From NCBI GenBank assembly GCA_016708585.1, contig JADJFK010000015.1, positions 1 to 64,000 on the forward strand: DNA of 64,000 nucleotides, written 5' to 3'. The stretch is from Sulfuritalea sp. (GTDB lineage: Bacteria > Pseudomonadota > Gammaproteobacteria > Burkholderiales > Rhodocyclaceae). The first letter of the stretch is position 1. Each line of letters opens with the position of its first letter. The position numbers and the translations under genes are program-made. Positions 29,289 through 37,117 of the stretch are shown piece by piece. Below the pieces are notes generated by a model. It saw nothing but the letters and a program-made list of their open reading frames with translations, searched no databases and was not told the origin of the DNA.

Positions 29289-30965
29289 ATGAAAAGGAAG
29301 TTACTCGGAATGTTTGCTGTGTCCGCCATTGCCGGCGCCATGGGCAGTGCGTTCGCGCAAGACGCAGCACCGACCCTGACCGCTGCCGAGAAGGAAGCGG
29401 CGAAGAAGATTTATTTCGAGCGTTGCGCCGGGTGCCACGGTGTACTGCGCAAGGGCGCCACCGGCAAGAATCTTGAGCCGCACTGGACCAAGACCGACAA
29501 GGCGGGTGCGAAGACCGAAGGCGGCACCCTCAAGCTGGGCCAGGCCCGCCTGGAGAAGATCATCGCCTACGGTACCGACGGCGGCATGGTGAACTTCGAT
29601 GACATCCTGACCAAGGAAGAAATCGCGCTGATGTCGAAGTACATCCAGAACACGCCGGACGTACCGCCCGAGTACAGCTTCAAGGAAACCATGGATTCCT
29701 GGAAGGTCATCATTCCGGTCAAGGATCGCCCGACCAAGCAGATGAACAAGTTCAACCTCAAGAACATGTTCTCGGTCACCCTGCGCGATACCGGCGAAGT
29801 GGCTCTGATCGACGGCGACACCAAGGATATCCGCAGCATCGTCAAGACCGGCTACGCGGTGCATATCTCGCGCCTGTCGAAGTCCGGCCGCTACGTGTAC
29901 GTGATCGGCCGCGACGGCCGCCTGAGCCTGATCGACCTGTGGATGGAGAAGCCCGCGGTCGTGGCCGAACTCAAGATCGGTTTCGATGCCCGCTCGGTGG
30001 ACACCTCGAAGTTCAAGGGCTATGACGACAAGTACGCGATCGCCGGTTCCTACTGGCCGCCCCAGTACGTGATCATGGACGGCGACACGCTGAAGCCGCT
30101 CAAGGTCGTCAGCACCCGCGGCATGACCGTGGATGGCGAGTATCACCCCGAGCCGCGCGTGGCCTCGATCGTTTCTTCCGAGATCAAGCCGGAATGGGTC
30201 GTGAACATCAAGGAAACCGGCCAGATCCTGCTGGTGGATTACTCCGACATCAAGAACCTGAAGACGACGACCATCGAATCCGCCAAGTTCCTGCATGACG
30301 GCGGCTGGGATGCCTCGAAGCGCTACTTCCTGGTCGCGGCCAACGCCTCGAACAAGATCGCCGCGGTCGACACCAAGCTCGGCAAGCTGGCCGCGCTGAT
30401 CGACACCGCGAAGATCCCGCACCCGGGTCGCGGCGCCAACTTCATGCATCCGAAGTTCGGCCCGGTCTGGGCCACGGGCCACCTCGGCGCCGACGTCGTG
30501 ACGCTGATCTCCACTCCGTCGGACAAGAAGGAGCACGCCAAGTACAAGGAGTACAACTGGAAGGTGGTCCAGGAAATGAAGCACGTGCCGGGCAACCTGT
30601 TCGTCAAGACCCATCCGAAGTCCAAGCATTTCTGGGCCGACGCACCGCAGAATCCGGACAAGGACCTGGCCGAATCCGTCGCGGTGTGGAACATGTCCGA
30701 CCTGTCGAAGCCGGTCAAGGTGATCAACGTGGCGAAGGATTCCGGACTGCCGCCGACCAAGGCGACCAAGCGCGCCGTGCATCCCGAGTACAGCGCGGAC
30801 GGCAAGGAAGTCTGGATCTCGCTATGGGGTGGCAAGACCGACCAGTCCGCCATCGTTGTCTATGACGACGCCACGCTGGCCGTGAAGAAGGTGATCACCG
30901 ATCCGAAGATGATCACGCCGACCGGCAAGTTCAACGTCTACAATACGCAGCACGACATTTACTGA
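29289..30965 (+). CDS. nirS: Cytochrome cd1 nitrite reductase
   Basis: This periplasmic NO-forming nitrite reductase of 558 residues has a Sec signal (MKRKLLGMFAVSAIAGAMGS). An N-terminal cytochrome c domain carries ERCAGCHGVLRKGATGKNLE (CxxCH near residue 48). An eight-bladed propeller binds heme d1 (KTGYAVHISRLSKSGRYVYV, PQYVIMDGDTLKPLKVVSTR, HPKFGPVWATGHLGADVV). The two catalytic His of the propeller are plausibly those in EYHPEPRVASI and LHDGGWDASKRYF-type positions, but the exact residues were not aligned. It reduces nitrite to NO with electrons from NirT/NirC or a cupredoxin. It is preceded by a good AAGGAG site and an FNR-type box, and followed by a strong hairpin. Confidence 0.96.
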   Translation: MKRKLLGMFAVSAIAGAMGSAFAQDAAPTLTAAEKEAAKKIYFERCAGCHGVLRKGATGKNLEPHWTKTDKAGAKTEGGTLKLGQARLEKIIAYGTDGGMVNFDDILTKEEIALMSKYIQNTPDVPPEYSFKETMDSWKVIIPVKDRPTKQMNKFNLKNMFSVTLRDTGEVALIDGDTKDIRSIVKTGYAVHISRLSKSGRYVYVIGRDGRLSLIDLWMEKPAVVAELKIGFDARSVDTSKFKGYDDKYAIAGSYWPPQYVIMDGDTLKPLKVVSTRGMTVDGEYHPEPRVASIVSSEIKPEWVVNIKETGQILLVDYSDIKNLKTTTIESAKFLHDGGWDASKRYFLVAANASNKIAAVDTKLGKLAALIDTAKIPHPGRGANFMHPKFGPVWATGHLGADVVTLISTPSDKKEHAKYKEYNWKVVQEMKHVPGNLFVKTHPKSKHFWADAPQNPDKDLAESVAVWNMSDLSKPVKVINVAKDSGLPPTKATKRAVHPEYSADGKEVWISLWGGKTDQSAIVVYDDATLAVKKVITDPKMITPTGKFNVYNTQHDIY

Positions 30966-30987
30966 TCGAAACTTGATCGGTAGCAAG

Positions 30988-31013
30988 GATAAAGGGGCGT
31001 AAGCCCCTTTATC
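30988..31013 (+). terminator. Hairpin after nirS
   Basis: GATAAAGGGGC and GCCCCTTTATC form a perfect 11-base stem around GTAA, 22 bases after the nirS stop. It has no long T run, so it may stabilise nirS mRNA or only partly terminate before the nirT gene. Confidence 0.7.
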
Positions 31014-31056
31014 ATGTGTGTCTTTAGAAACCGTTGCAGGCATAGGGGATAGTCTC

Positions 31057-31647
31057 ATGGCAGACAACAAATTCACCGGCTTTCTGGCGATGATCCGGCG
31101 ACCAAGCGCAAAGTATTCGCTGCTGAGCCTGCTGGTGGTCGGCTTTTTCTCCGGCATCTTCTTCTGGGGTGGTTTCAACACCGGGATGGAAGCCACCAAC
31201 ACCCTTGAGTTCTGCATCGGCTGCCACGAGATGCGCGACAACGTCTATGTGGAATACAAGAAGACCATCCACTACACCAATCGCACCGGGGTCCGGGCCG
31301 TCTGTTCCGACTGCCACGTGCCGAAGGACTGGACGCACAAGATGATCCGCAAGATCCAGGCCAGCAAGGAAGTCTGGGGCAAGATCACGGGTGTCATCGA
31401 TACCCCCGAGAAATTCGCGGCGCATCGGCTGCAGATGGCCGAAAGCGAATGGGCGCGGATGAAGGCCAACGATTCCCGCGAATGCCGCAACTGCCACAGC
31501 TTCGATGCCATGGATGTCGAGAAGCAGAAGCTGCGCGGGGCGAAAATGCACAAGATCGGCATTGCTGAAAAGAAAACCTGCATCGACTGCCACAAGGGCA
31601 TTGCCCACACCAAGCCGAAGGGCATGAAGGAAGACGAGGACGAGTAA
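31057..31647 (+). CDS. nirT: NapC/NirT-family tetraheme quinol dehydrogenase
   Basis: The 196-residue protein has an N-terminal membrane anchor (YSLLSLLVVGFFSGIFFWGG) and a periplasmic domain with four CxxCH sites: FCIGCHEMRD, VCSDCHVPKD, ECRNCHSFDA and TCIDCHKGIA. The first with its EFCIGCHEM context is typical of NapC/NirT. It oxidises quinol and passes electrons to periplasmic acceptors, here most likely NirS, whose gene is just upstream. The conserved final HKGIAHTKP is present. The start at 31057 was chosen over the in-frame 31018 because it leads straight into the anchor. Confidence 0.9.
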   Translation: MADNKFTGFLAMIRRPSAKYSLLSLLVVGFFSGIFFWGGFNTGMEATNTLEFCIGCHEMRDNVYVEYKKTIHYTNRTGVRAVCSDCHVPKDWTHKMIRKIQASKEVWGKITGVIDTPEKFAAHRLQMAESEWARMKANDSRECRNCHSFDAMDVEKQKLRGAKMHKIGIAEKKTCIDCHKGIAHTKPKGMKEDEDE

Positions 31648-31707
31648 GTCAACGTCCCGACCTGGCCTGCGTTATATTTCGTACCTATCGTTCGAGAGGA
31701 GCAACAA

Positions 31708-32532
31708 ATGAACAAGTTCAGCGTTTCCACAGCCGTCGCCGGCGCCCTGCTGGCGCTCGCTTCCCAGGCAGCCGTCGCTGCACCCGACTGGGGCAAGGTG
31801 CCCAAGCGTGACATCAATGTCTTCCATGCCGGCGTCACGCCGATCGAATGGGCGACCAAGAAGTCCGACCACAGCGGCTCCGCCGGCATGCGCAAGGGTG
31901 AAAGCTGTGCCGGGTGCCACGAGGAAAAGGGCACGCTGAACTTCAACTTCAAGCGCCTGGCGGACAAGGAACTGGAGCCCAAGGGGGCGCCCAAGACCAT
32001 GATGTTCCCGGTCAGCGTGCAGGCTGCGTACGATGCTGCCAACCTTTACATCCGTCTTACCTTCAAGGCGCCGTCCGGCGGCGCCGACAAGGGCGACAAG
32101 GACAACGAAGTCAAGGCCACCGTTTTGTTCGCCGACGCCAAGGTGCCGCAGGCCGACCAGTATGGCTGCTGGCAGAGCTGCCATGCCGACGCGCGCACCA
32201 TGCCCGGTGCCGACGACAAGAAGACCAAGTACGCCAAGGAAGGCGCCTACGAACTGGTGCAGTGGGCCAGCAAGGGCAACAAGGTTTCCGACGGCAGCGT
32301 CACCACCGAACGCAAGATGACCGGCGGCACCACCGGCGCCAAGGCCGAAGCCAGCAAGAGCGGCGACACCTACACGGTGACCTTCACGCGCAAGAATCCG
32401 GGCGAGGGCAAGGCGGTACCTTTCGGCATCGCTGTTCATGCCGACAACTCGAGCGGTCGCTTCCATCACGTCTCACTTGGCTACAAACTGGGCATCGGCG
32501 CAGACGGCGACGTCAAGGCAGCCAAGCAGTAA
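31708..32532 (+). CDS. Periplasmic heme-binding protein with CxxCH and CxxxCH sites (ethylbenzene dehydrogenase gamma-like)
   Basis: The 274-residue protein has a Sec signal (MNKFSVSTAVAGALLALASQ, cleavage near AVAA). It has one ordinary heme c site (SCAGCHEEKG, near residue 70) and a second site YGCWQSCHADA, which has three residues between the cysteines (CxxxCH). The middle and C-terminal parts (AAYDAANLYIRLTFKAP, VTFTRKNPGEGKAVPFG) resemble the heme-binding beta-sandwich of the ethylbenzene dehydrogenase gamma/DMSO reductase-like family. An electron carrier or redox sensor in nitrite respiration is likely, but its role is not known. A clear GAGGAG precedes the start. Confidence 0.65.
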   Translation: MNKFSVSTAVAGALLALASQAAVAAPDWGKVPKRDINVFHAGVTPIEWATKKSDHSGSAGMRKGESCAGCHEEKGTLNFNFKRLADKELEPKGAPKTMMFPVSVQAAYDAANLYIRLTFKAPSGGADKGDKDNEVKATVLFADAKVPQADQYGCWQSCHADARTMPGADDKKTKYAKEGAYELVQWASKGNKVSDGSVTTERKMTGGTTGAKAEASKSGDTYTVTFTRKNPGEGKAVPFGIAVHADNSSGRFHHVSLGYKLGIGADGDVKAAKQ

Positions 32533-32551
32533 ATCCTCCTTGCGTCCGGAG

Positions 32552-32926
32552 ATGCCGATCGCCGGTCAATGCCTGAAACGAGTGCCAGCTTTCCTGGCGC
32601 TCGTTTCTTTTTATGTCCCCGGCGTCCTCGCCGGGGACGGTATCCCCCGGCGGGATGCGGCACTTGCCCAGCAGACGGTCGAAGTGACGATCCAGGACTA
32701 CAAATTCCTGCCTGCCGAAGTGCGCATCAAGGCCGGTGACACGGTGAAGTGGATCAACATGGAAAAGCGCACCAGCCACTCCGTGCTGTTTCCGGCCGAG
32801 AACGGCCTCGAATCGGAGCGGATGTTTCCGCAGGAACATTGGCAGCGGACCTTCGTCAAACCCGGAAGCTACAGCTATCGCTGCGGCCCGCACGAGGAAA
32901 TGAAGGGGCTGGTCCTTGTCGAATAG
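32552..32926 (+). CDS. Exported cupredoxin (plastocyanin/pseudoazurin-like)
   Basis: The 124-residue protein has a signal peptide (LKRVPAFLALVSFYVPGVLA) and a type I copper fold: VEVTIQDYKFLPAEVRIKAG, DTVKWINMEKRTSHSVLFPA with the first His, and YSYRCGPHEEMKGLVLVE with Cys, His and Met. All four copper ligands are present. It would carry electrons to NirS or take them from NirT. The signal-peptide codons (32575-32611) also form a terminator-like hairpin followed by a T run, and a second hairpin follows at 32616-32639. The gene overlaps nirC by 11 bases. Confidence 0.82.
   Translation: MPIAGQCLKRVPAFLALVSFYVPGVLAGDGIPRRDAALAQQTVEVTIQDYKFLPAEVRIKAGDTVKWINMEKRTSHSVLFPAENGLESERMFPQEHWQRTFVKPGSYSYRCGPHEEMKGLVLVE
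32575..32611 (+). terminator. Terminator-like hairpin inside the cupredoxin signal peptide codons
   Basis: AAACGAGTGCCAG and CTGGCGCTCGTTT pair across CTTTC and are followed directly by CTTTTT. This is a textbook intrinsic terminator shape. It lies 43 bases after the stop of the preceding gene and within the presumed start of the cupredoxin gene. It could attenuate transcription into nirC-F-DL-G-H. Confidence 0.6.
32616..32639. repeat. Perfect inverted repeat in the cupredoxin gene
   Basis: GTCCCCGGCG and CGCCGGGGAC are perfect 10-base arms around TCCT, four bases downstream of the T run of the preceding hairpin. It is coding sequence (VPGVLAGDG). Confidence 0.6.
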
Positions 32927-33248
32927 CACGACAACTGTTTCGCTACTTGCCGCGCTGCTGCCGGGCCTTGCTGCACTGCCGGCGGTGGCCGAGCCGTCCG
33001 CGGCACGGCAGAAGGAGCTGATCCACCTGGTGCGCCAGGATTGCGGCTCCTGCCATGGCATGACCCTGCAAGGCGGGCTGGGCCCGGCGCTGTTGCCGGC
33101 AAACCTGGCCGACAAGCCGGCGGAAAGCCTGGTCGCCACCATCGTCCATGGCCGTCCGGGCACACCGATGCCGCCGTGGCATCGCTTCCTCGCCGAGGAC
33201 GAAGCGCGGTGGATCGTGGCCAAACTGATGGCCGGTTTTCCCGAATGA
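32916..33248 (+). CDS. nirC: NirC-like small c-type cytochrome
   Basis: The 110-residue monoheme cytochrome has a signal peptide (VSLLAALLPGLAALPAVAEP) and one heme site (QDCGSCHGMTLQGGLGPALL, near residue 45). The distal Met is probably in RPGTPMPPWHRFL. In other cd1 denitrifiers NirC donates electrons to NirS or helps in heme d1 maturation. The TTG start at 32916 lies within the end of the cupredoxin gene, and the stop overlaps the nirF ATG (ATGA), so all three are translationally coupled. Confidence 0.8.
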   Translation: MSNSTTTVSLLAALLPGLAALPAVAEPSAARQKELIHLVRQDCGSCHGMTLQGGLGPALLPANLADKPAESLVATIVHGRPGTPMPPWHRFLAEDEARWIVAKLMAGFPE

Positions 33249-34420
33249 GGCACGGGCTGCAATTGCTGCTGCTCGGCCTGCTGGCGCTGCTGCTCGGCGC
33301 CTGTGCCGGCACATCCGTGCGCGGTACCGGTGATCTCGGCCTGGTCATCGAACGTGCCAGCGGCCACGTCACGCTGGTGAATACTTCCACGCGTTCCGCC
33401 TATGCGCGCATCGGCGGACTCGGCGACCTCTCGCACGCCTCGGTGGTGTACTCGCGCGACGCGCGCTATGCCTATGTCTTCGGCCGTGACGGCGGACTGA
33501 CCAAGATCGACCTGCTCGACGCGCTCATCGTCAAGCGCGTGATCCAGTCGGGCAATGCCATCGGCGGTTCGATTTCGCAGGACGGGCGCATCGTCGTCGC
33601 GCAGAACTACGCGCCGGGCGGAATCAAGGCCTTCGATGCGGAGACGCTGGAACTGCTCGCGGAAGTTCCCGCCGAATACGCGCCGGGAAAATTCTCCAAG
33701 GTGGTCGGCCTGGCCGACGTGCCGGGCAACAAGTTCGCCTACGCGCTGTTCGATGGCGGCGAAATCTGGGTCAGCGATTTTTCCGAGCCGAAGAAGCCGG
33801 TCACCAGGCGCTATCCGGCCGGCCAGCAACCTTATGACGGCCTCGTCACGCCCGACGGCCGCCACTACCTGGCGGGGTTGTTCGGCGAGGACGGCGTCGC
33901 GCTGCTCGACCTGTGGCAGCCGGAAAAGGGCGCGCGCAAGATCCTCGAAAAATACGGCCGCGGCGAGGAAAAGCTGCCGGTGTTCAAGATGCCGCACCTG
34001 CGCGGCTGGTCGGTCGCGGCGGGTCGCGCCTGGCTGCCGGCGATCGGGCGCCACGAGGTGCTGGTGGCCGACGCGGCGACCTGGCAGGAAACAGGCCGCG
34101 TCGCGGTCAAGGGCCAGCCGGTGTTCGTCATGGCCAGCCCGGACGGGCGCCAGATCTGGGTGAACTTCGCCTTTCCCGACAACGGCTGGGTGCAGGTGAT
34201 CGATACGCTTTCCGGCAAGGTGGTGCACACCCTGCAACCGGGCAAGGCTGTGCTGCACATGGAATTCACGCCGCGCGGCGAAGCGGTCTGGCTTTCCGCG
34301 CGCGATGACAATCGCGTGGTGATCCACGACACGCGAAATTTCGCCAAGCTGGGCGAGATTGCCGCCGAGGCGCCCTCGGGAATCTTCTTCACCAGTCGCG
34401 CTGCCCGCATCGGTTTCTGA
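33245..34420 (+). CDS. nirF: NirF, heme d1 biosynthesis protein
   Basis: The 391-residue protein is a NirS-like eight-bladed propeller without the cytochrome c domain. It has a lipoprotein signal peptide with lipobox LLLGAC (Cys near residue 20), so it is likely anchored in the periplasm. Conserved parts include YVFGRDGGLTKIDLLDALIV, NYAPGGIKAFDAETLELLAE and YDGLVTPDGRHYLAGLFGED. NirF is required for a late step in heme d1 formation, with dihydro-heme d1 as the likely substrate (family knowledge). It overlaps nirC by 4 bases and sits just before nirDL. Confidence 0.9.
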   Translation: MRHGLQLLLLGLLALLLGACAGTSVRGTGDLGLVIERASGHVTLVNTSTRSAYARIGGLGDLSHASVVYSRDARYAYVFGRDGGLTKIDLLDALIVKRVIQSGNAIGGSISQDGRIVVAQNYAPGGIKAFDAETLELLAEVPAEYAPGKFSKVVGLADVPGNKFAYALFDGGEIWVSDFSEPKKPVTRRYPAGQQPYDGLVTPDGRHYLAGLFGEDGVALLDLWQPEKGARKILEKYGRGEEKLPVFKMPHLRGWSVAAGRAWLPAIGRHEVLVADAATWQETGRVAVKGQPVFVMASPDGRQIWVNFAFPDNGWVQVIDTLSGKVVHTLQPGKAVLHMEFTPRGEAVWLSARDDNRVVIHDTRNFAKLGEIAAEAPSGIFFTSRAARIGF

Positions 34421-34421
34421 C

Positions 34422-35429
34422 ATGGACTCGCCCTACACGCCGCTCGAATTTTCCCTGCTCAACGACTGGCAGCGCGACTTTCCCGTTTGCGCACGGCCGT
34501 TCGCCGAGCTTGCGGCAAAAGTCGGCGCTGACGAGACGGCGGTTCTGGACGCGCTCAAGCATTTGCAGGCGCGCGGTGCCATCAGTCGTGTCGGCGCCGT
34601 GCTGGCGCCGCGCCGGATCGGCGCCTCGACGCTGGCGGCGCTCGCCGCCCCGGTCGCGGAGATCGAGCGCATCGCCGCCCTGGTCAGCGCGCGGCCGGAG
34701 GTCAACCACAACTACCAGCGCGAACACCGCTACAACCTCTGGTTCGTCGCCACCGCCGCCGATCAGGCCCTGCTGGACCGCGCCTTGCGCGAAATCGAAC
34801 GGGAGACCGGCTGTGCCGTCATCGCGCTGCCGCTGGAACAGGAATATCACATCGACCTCGGCTTCGACCTGAACTCCGCGCACAAGCACCCTGTCAGGCT
34901 CCCCGGCCCGCCGGCATGCGTGACCGATGCCATCGAGCGAAAGCTGATCGCCGCGTTGCAGCCCGGCCTGGAACTGGTGCCGCGTCCCTTCGTGCGTCTC
35001 GGCGAACGCGCGGGCATGAGCGAAAACGAGATACTCGGGCGCATCGCCGGCTGGCTGGACCAGGGCCTGATCAAGCGCTTCGGCGTCGTCGTGCGCCACC
35101 ACGAACTGGGCTATCGCGCCAACGCCATGGTGGTGTTCGACCTGCCGGATGCCGACGTCGATCGCATCGGCCTGCAGCTCGCGGCGGAGCCCGGTGTCAC
35201 GCTGTGCTATCGCCGCACGCGCAGCCTGCCGGAGTGGCCCTACAACCTCTACTGCATGGTGCATGGCCGTTCGCGCGAAGAGGCGCGGCCGGTGATCGAG
35301 CGCCTCGCCGCCATGGCCGGCGCTCCGGCAACGGTGCTGTTCTCGACGCGCCGCTTCAAGCAATGCGGCGCGCGCTATTTTTCCGACGAGGCAGCGGACC
35401 GCCGCCGGGGCGAGCCCACGCATGCCTGA
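34422..35429 (+). CDS. nirDL: NirD-NirL fused siroheme decarboxylase subunit
   Basis: The 335-residue protein contains two AsnC/Lrp-like units, NirD-like at residues about 1-155 and NirL-like at about 170-325, fused as in some denitrifiers. The paired motifs VNHNYQREHRYNLWFV and LCYRRTRSLPEWPYNLYCMV contain the active-site His/Arg regions. With NirG and NirH it removes the acetate carboxyls of siroheme to make didecarboxysiroheme. The ATG at 34422 follows the nirF stop by one base, and the stop overlaps nirG. A dispersed-repeat copy (34515-34541) encodes KVGADETA in the first helix-turn-helix. Confidence 0.87.
   Translation: MDSPYTPLEFSLLNDWQRDFPVCARPFAELAAKVGADETAVLDALKHLQARGAISRVGAVLAPRRIGASTLAALAAPVAEIERIAALVSARPEVNHNYQREHRYNLWFVATAADQALLDRALREIERETGCAVIALPLEQEYHIDLGFDLNSAHKHPVRLPGPPACVTDAIERKLIAALQPGLELVPRPFVRLGERAGMSENEILGRIAGWLDQGLIKRFGVVVRHHELGYRANAMVVFDLPDADVDRIGLQLAAEPGVTLCYRRTRSLPEWPYNLYCMVHGRSREEARPVIERLAAMAGAPATVLFSTRRFKQCGARYFSDEAADRRRGEPTHA
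34515..34541 (-). repeat. Dispersed repeat, short form, in nirDL
   Basis: On the plus strand it reads GGCAAAAGTCGGCGCTG followed by ACGAGACGGC, the reverse complement of the consensus. It is in frame as AKVGADETA within the first winged helix. Confidence 0.6.
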
Positions 35430-35895
35430 CGGAATCAGCGGCGCGGCGAAATTCGACGAAACCGATCGCCGCATCATCAACGCCTTGCAAGGCGATTTCC
35501 CTCTGGTGCCCGAGCCCTATCGCCAGGTCGCCGCGGACCTCGGTATTGCCGAAGGGGAGTTGCTCGGCCGCCTCGATGCCTTGCTCGAGCGTCGCGTGCT
35601 GACGCGCTTCGGGCCGATGTTCCAGATCGAGCGTGCCGGCGGCGCTTTCGTCCTCGCCGCGATGAAGGTGTCGGAGGTGGATTTCGAGCGCGTCACGGCG
35701 CAGGTCAATGCCTTCCCCGAGGTGGCCCACAACTATCGCCGCGAACACGCACTCAACATGTGGTTCGTCCTCGCCACGGCGACCCCCGAAGGCATCGCCA
35801 GGACCGTGATCGCCATCGAAGCGGCAACCGGGTTGCCGGTATTTGCCTTCCCCAAGGAGCGCGAATACTTCGTCGAGATGAAACTCCATGCCTGA
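35422..35895 (+). CDS. nirG: NirG siroheme decarboxylase subunit
   Basis: The 157-residue AsnC/Lrp-like protein has a winged helix (DETDRRIINALQGDFPLVPE) and the family motif VAHNYRREHALNMWFVLATA, with a C-terminal FPKEREYFVEMKL. It acts with NirDL and NirH in siroheme decarboxylation for heme d1. The start overlaps the nirDL stop by 8 bases and the stop overlaps the nirH ATG by 8 bases. The HNYRREH version of the motif groups it with the NirD/NirG type. Confidence 0.85.
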   Translation: MPDGISGAAKFDETDRRIINALQGDFPLVPEPYRQVAADLGIAEGELLGRLDALLERRVLTRFGPMFQIERAGGAFVLAAMKVSEVDFERVTAQVNAFPEVAHNYRREHALNMWFVLATATPEGIARTVIAIEAATGLPVFAFPKEREYFVEMKLHA

Positions 35896-36370
35896 ACTCG
35901 ACGCCCTCGACCGGCGTCTGATCGTCGCCACCCAGGCCGGCCTGCCGCGCGTGTCGCGCCCTTACGATGCCATCGGCGGCGAACTCGGCATCGGCGGCGA
36001 GGAAGTCATCGCCCGCCTGCGGCGCATGCTGGAAACCGGTGTGATCCGCCGCATCGGCGCCGTGCCGAACCACTACGCGATCGGCTACACGGCCAACGGC
36101 ATGTCGGTATGGGACGTCGCCGACGAACGCATCGATGAACTGGGGGCGAAGGTCGGCGCGCTGGCCTTCGTCACGCATTGCTACCGGCGCCCGCGCCGCC
36201 TGCCCGACTGGCCCTACAACCTGTTCGCCATGGTACATAGCCGGAGCAGGGACGAAGTTGCCGCCCGCGTCGCCGAGATAGAGATCCTGCTGGGCGATGC
36301 CTGCCGGGGGCACGACGTTCTCTACAGCACGGCGATCCTCAAGAAGACCGGCCTGCGGATTGCCGGCTGA
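35888..36370 (+). CDS. nirH: NirH siroheme decarboxylase subunit
   Basis: The 160-residue AsnC/Lrp-like protein has a helix-turn-helix (LDRRLIVATQAGLPRVSRPY, then EVIARLRRMLETGVIRRIGA) and the NirH/NirL-type motif THCYRRPRRLPDWPYNLFAM with the conserved YRR and PYNL. It completes the NirDL-NirG-NirH decarboxylase set. It is the last plus-strand gene of this nir cluster and ends 6 bases from the convergent cytochrome gene. nirJ, needed for the next step, is far away at 58406. Confidence 0.86.
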   Translation: MPELDALDRRLIVATQAGLPRVSRPYDAIGGELGIGGEEVIARLRRMLETGVIRRIGAVPNHYAIGYTANGMSVWDVADERIDELGAKVGALAFVTHCYRRPRRLPDWPYNLFAMVHSRSRDEVAARVAEIEILLGDACRGHDVLYSTAILKKTGLRIAG

Positions 36371-36376
36371 GGGTCG

Positions 36377-37030
36377 CTACTGCTGTTCCTGAAGGGTGGT
36401 GATGTAGGCGAGGATGTCCTGCATGTCCTCTTCCTTCAGCTTGTTGAGCAGTCCGCCGATTCCTTCTTCGTCGTGCGGCCGCTCGCCTTTCACATACTTT
36501 TCCATCTGCCGCTTCAGGTAGCTTGTGTATTGGCCGACCAGCATCGGGAACATGCCGCGTCCCAGTCCGGTCTTGCCGTGGCAGGTGACGCACTGTTTCT
36601 GGTACAGCGCTTCGCCGTTGGCCAGGTTGCCCGGCACGCGCGGAATGATCATGACGCGCTCGGTCATCGTCAGGCGCGTCAAGGCATCGTCGCTGTCCTT
36701 GAATACCGGCCATTTGGTCGGCAGTTCGATCGAGGCCAGGTAGGCGGCGACATCCCTGATGTCCTCATCCGGCAGTTCGCGTTCCTGGGTGTAGGGGTAC
36801 ATCGGAATATTCACCCGGGTCCGGGCGCGAAACGCCTTGAGTTGCGACTCCAGATACTTGGCGCCCAGGCCGGCCAGCCGCGGGTACTCGCCGCGCGAGC
36901 CGCCCTGGCCGAACTCGCCGTGGCAGCCGGCGCAGGTCGCGTTGATCTCCTTGCCCTTCTCCAGGTTCTGGGCGTGCCCGGCGAGGCTGAAAAGCATGGT
37001 CAGCCCGAGCAGTCCAAGTCGCAGTGTCAT
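36377..37030 (-). CDS. Diheme cytochrome c (c4 type)
   Basis: The 217-residue exported protein has a signal peptide (MTLRLGLLGLTMLFSLAGHA) and two heme c domains: INATCAGCHGEFGQGGSRGE near residue 33 and YQKQCVTCHGKTGLGRGMFP near residue 146. The second has PMLVGQYTSYLKRQMEKYVK, typical of cytochrome c4. It is probably a periplasmic electron carrier to terminal or nitrite/nitrous oxide reductases. It is encoded opposite the nir genes and diverges from the regB-like gene, with an imperfect FNR-like site in the 87-base intergenic region. Confidence 0.8.
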   Translation of the reverse strand: MTLRLGLLGLTMLFSLAGHAQNLEKGKEINATCAGCHGEFGQGGSRGEYPRLAGLGAKYLESQLKAFRARTRVNIPMYPYTQERELPDEDIRDVAAYLASIELPTKWPVFKDSDDALTRLTMTERVMIIPRVPGNLANGEALYQKQCVTCHGKTGLGRGMFPMLVGQYTSYLKRQMEKYVKGERPHDEEGIGGLLNKLKEEDMQDILAYITTLQEQQ

Positions 37031-37092
37031 GTCGGTCGTTTCGCGAATGCCGTGATGCGACGCATTGTCGCAGGTCCCCGGCATGATTTTCC

Positions 37093-37106
37093 TTGATCTG
37101 TATCGG
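37093..37106. promoter_or_regulatory. Degenerate FNR-type half site between the diheme cytochrome and regB-like genes
   Basis: TTGATCTGTATCGG has a perfect left half and an imperfect right half (ATCGG rather than ATCAA). It lies between two divergent genes and could serve either one. Confidence 0.3.
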
Positions 37107-37117
37107 ATAATCCGTAC

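Noticed and set aside
30973..30986. TTGATCGGTAGCAA as an FNR box before nirT
   Set aside because: The right half deviates (AGCAA) and it lies just downstream of nirS, overlapping the base of a hairpin region. It is too weak to list as a site.
32636..32668. GGTATCCCCCGGCGGGATGC in the cupredoxin gene as a degenerate long-form repeat
   Set aside because: It shares only pieces of the long form's centre and lacks the conserved GTGTCGCCAGCGCC end. The similarity is suggestive but not enough to call.
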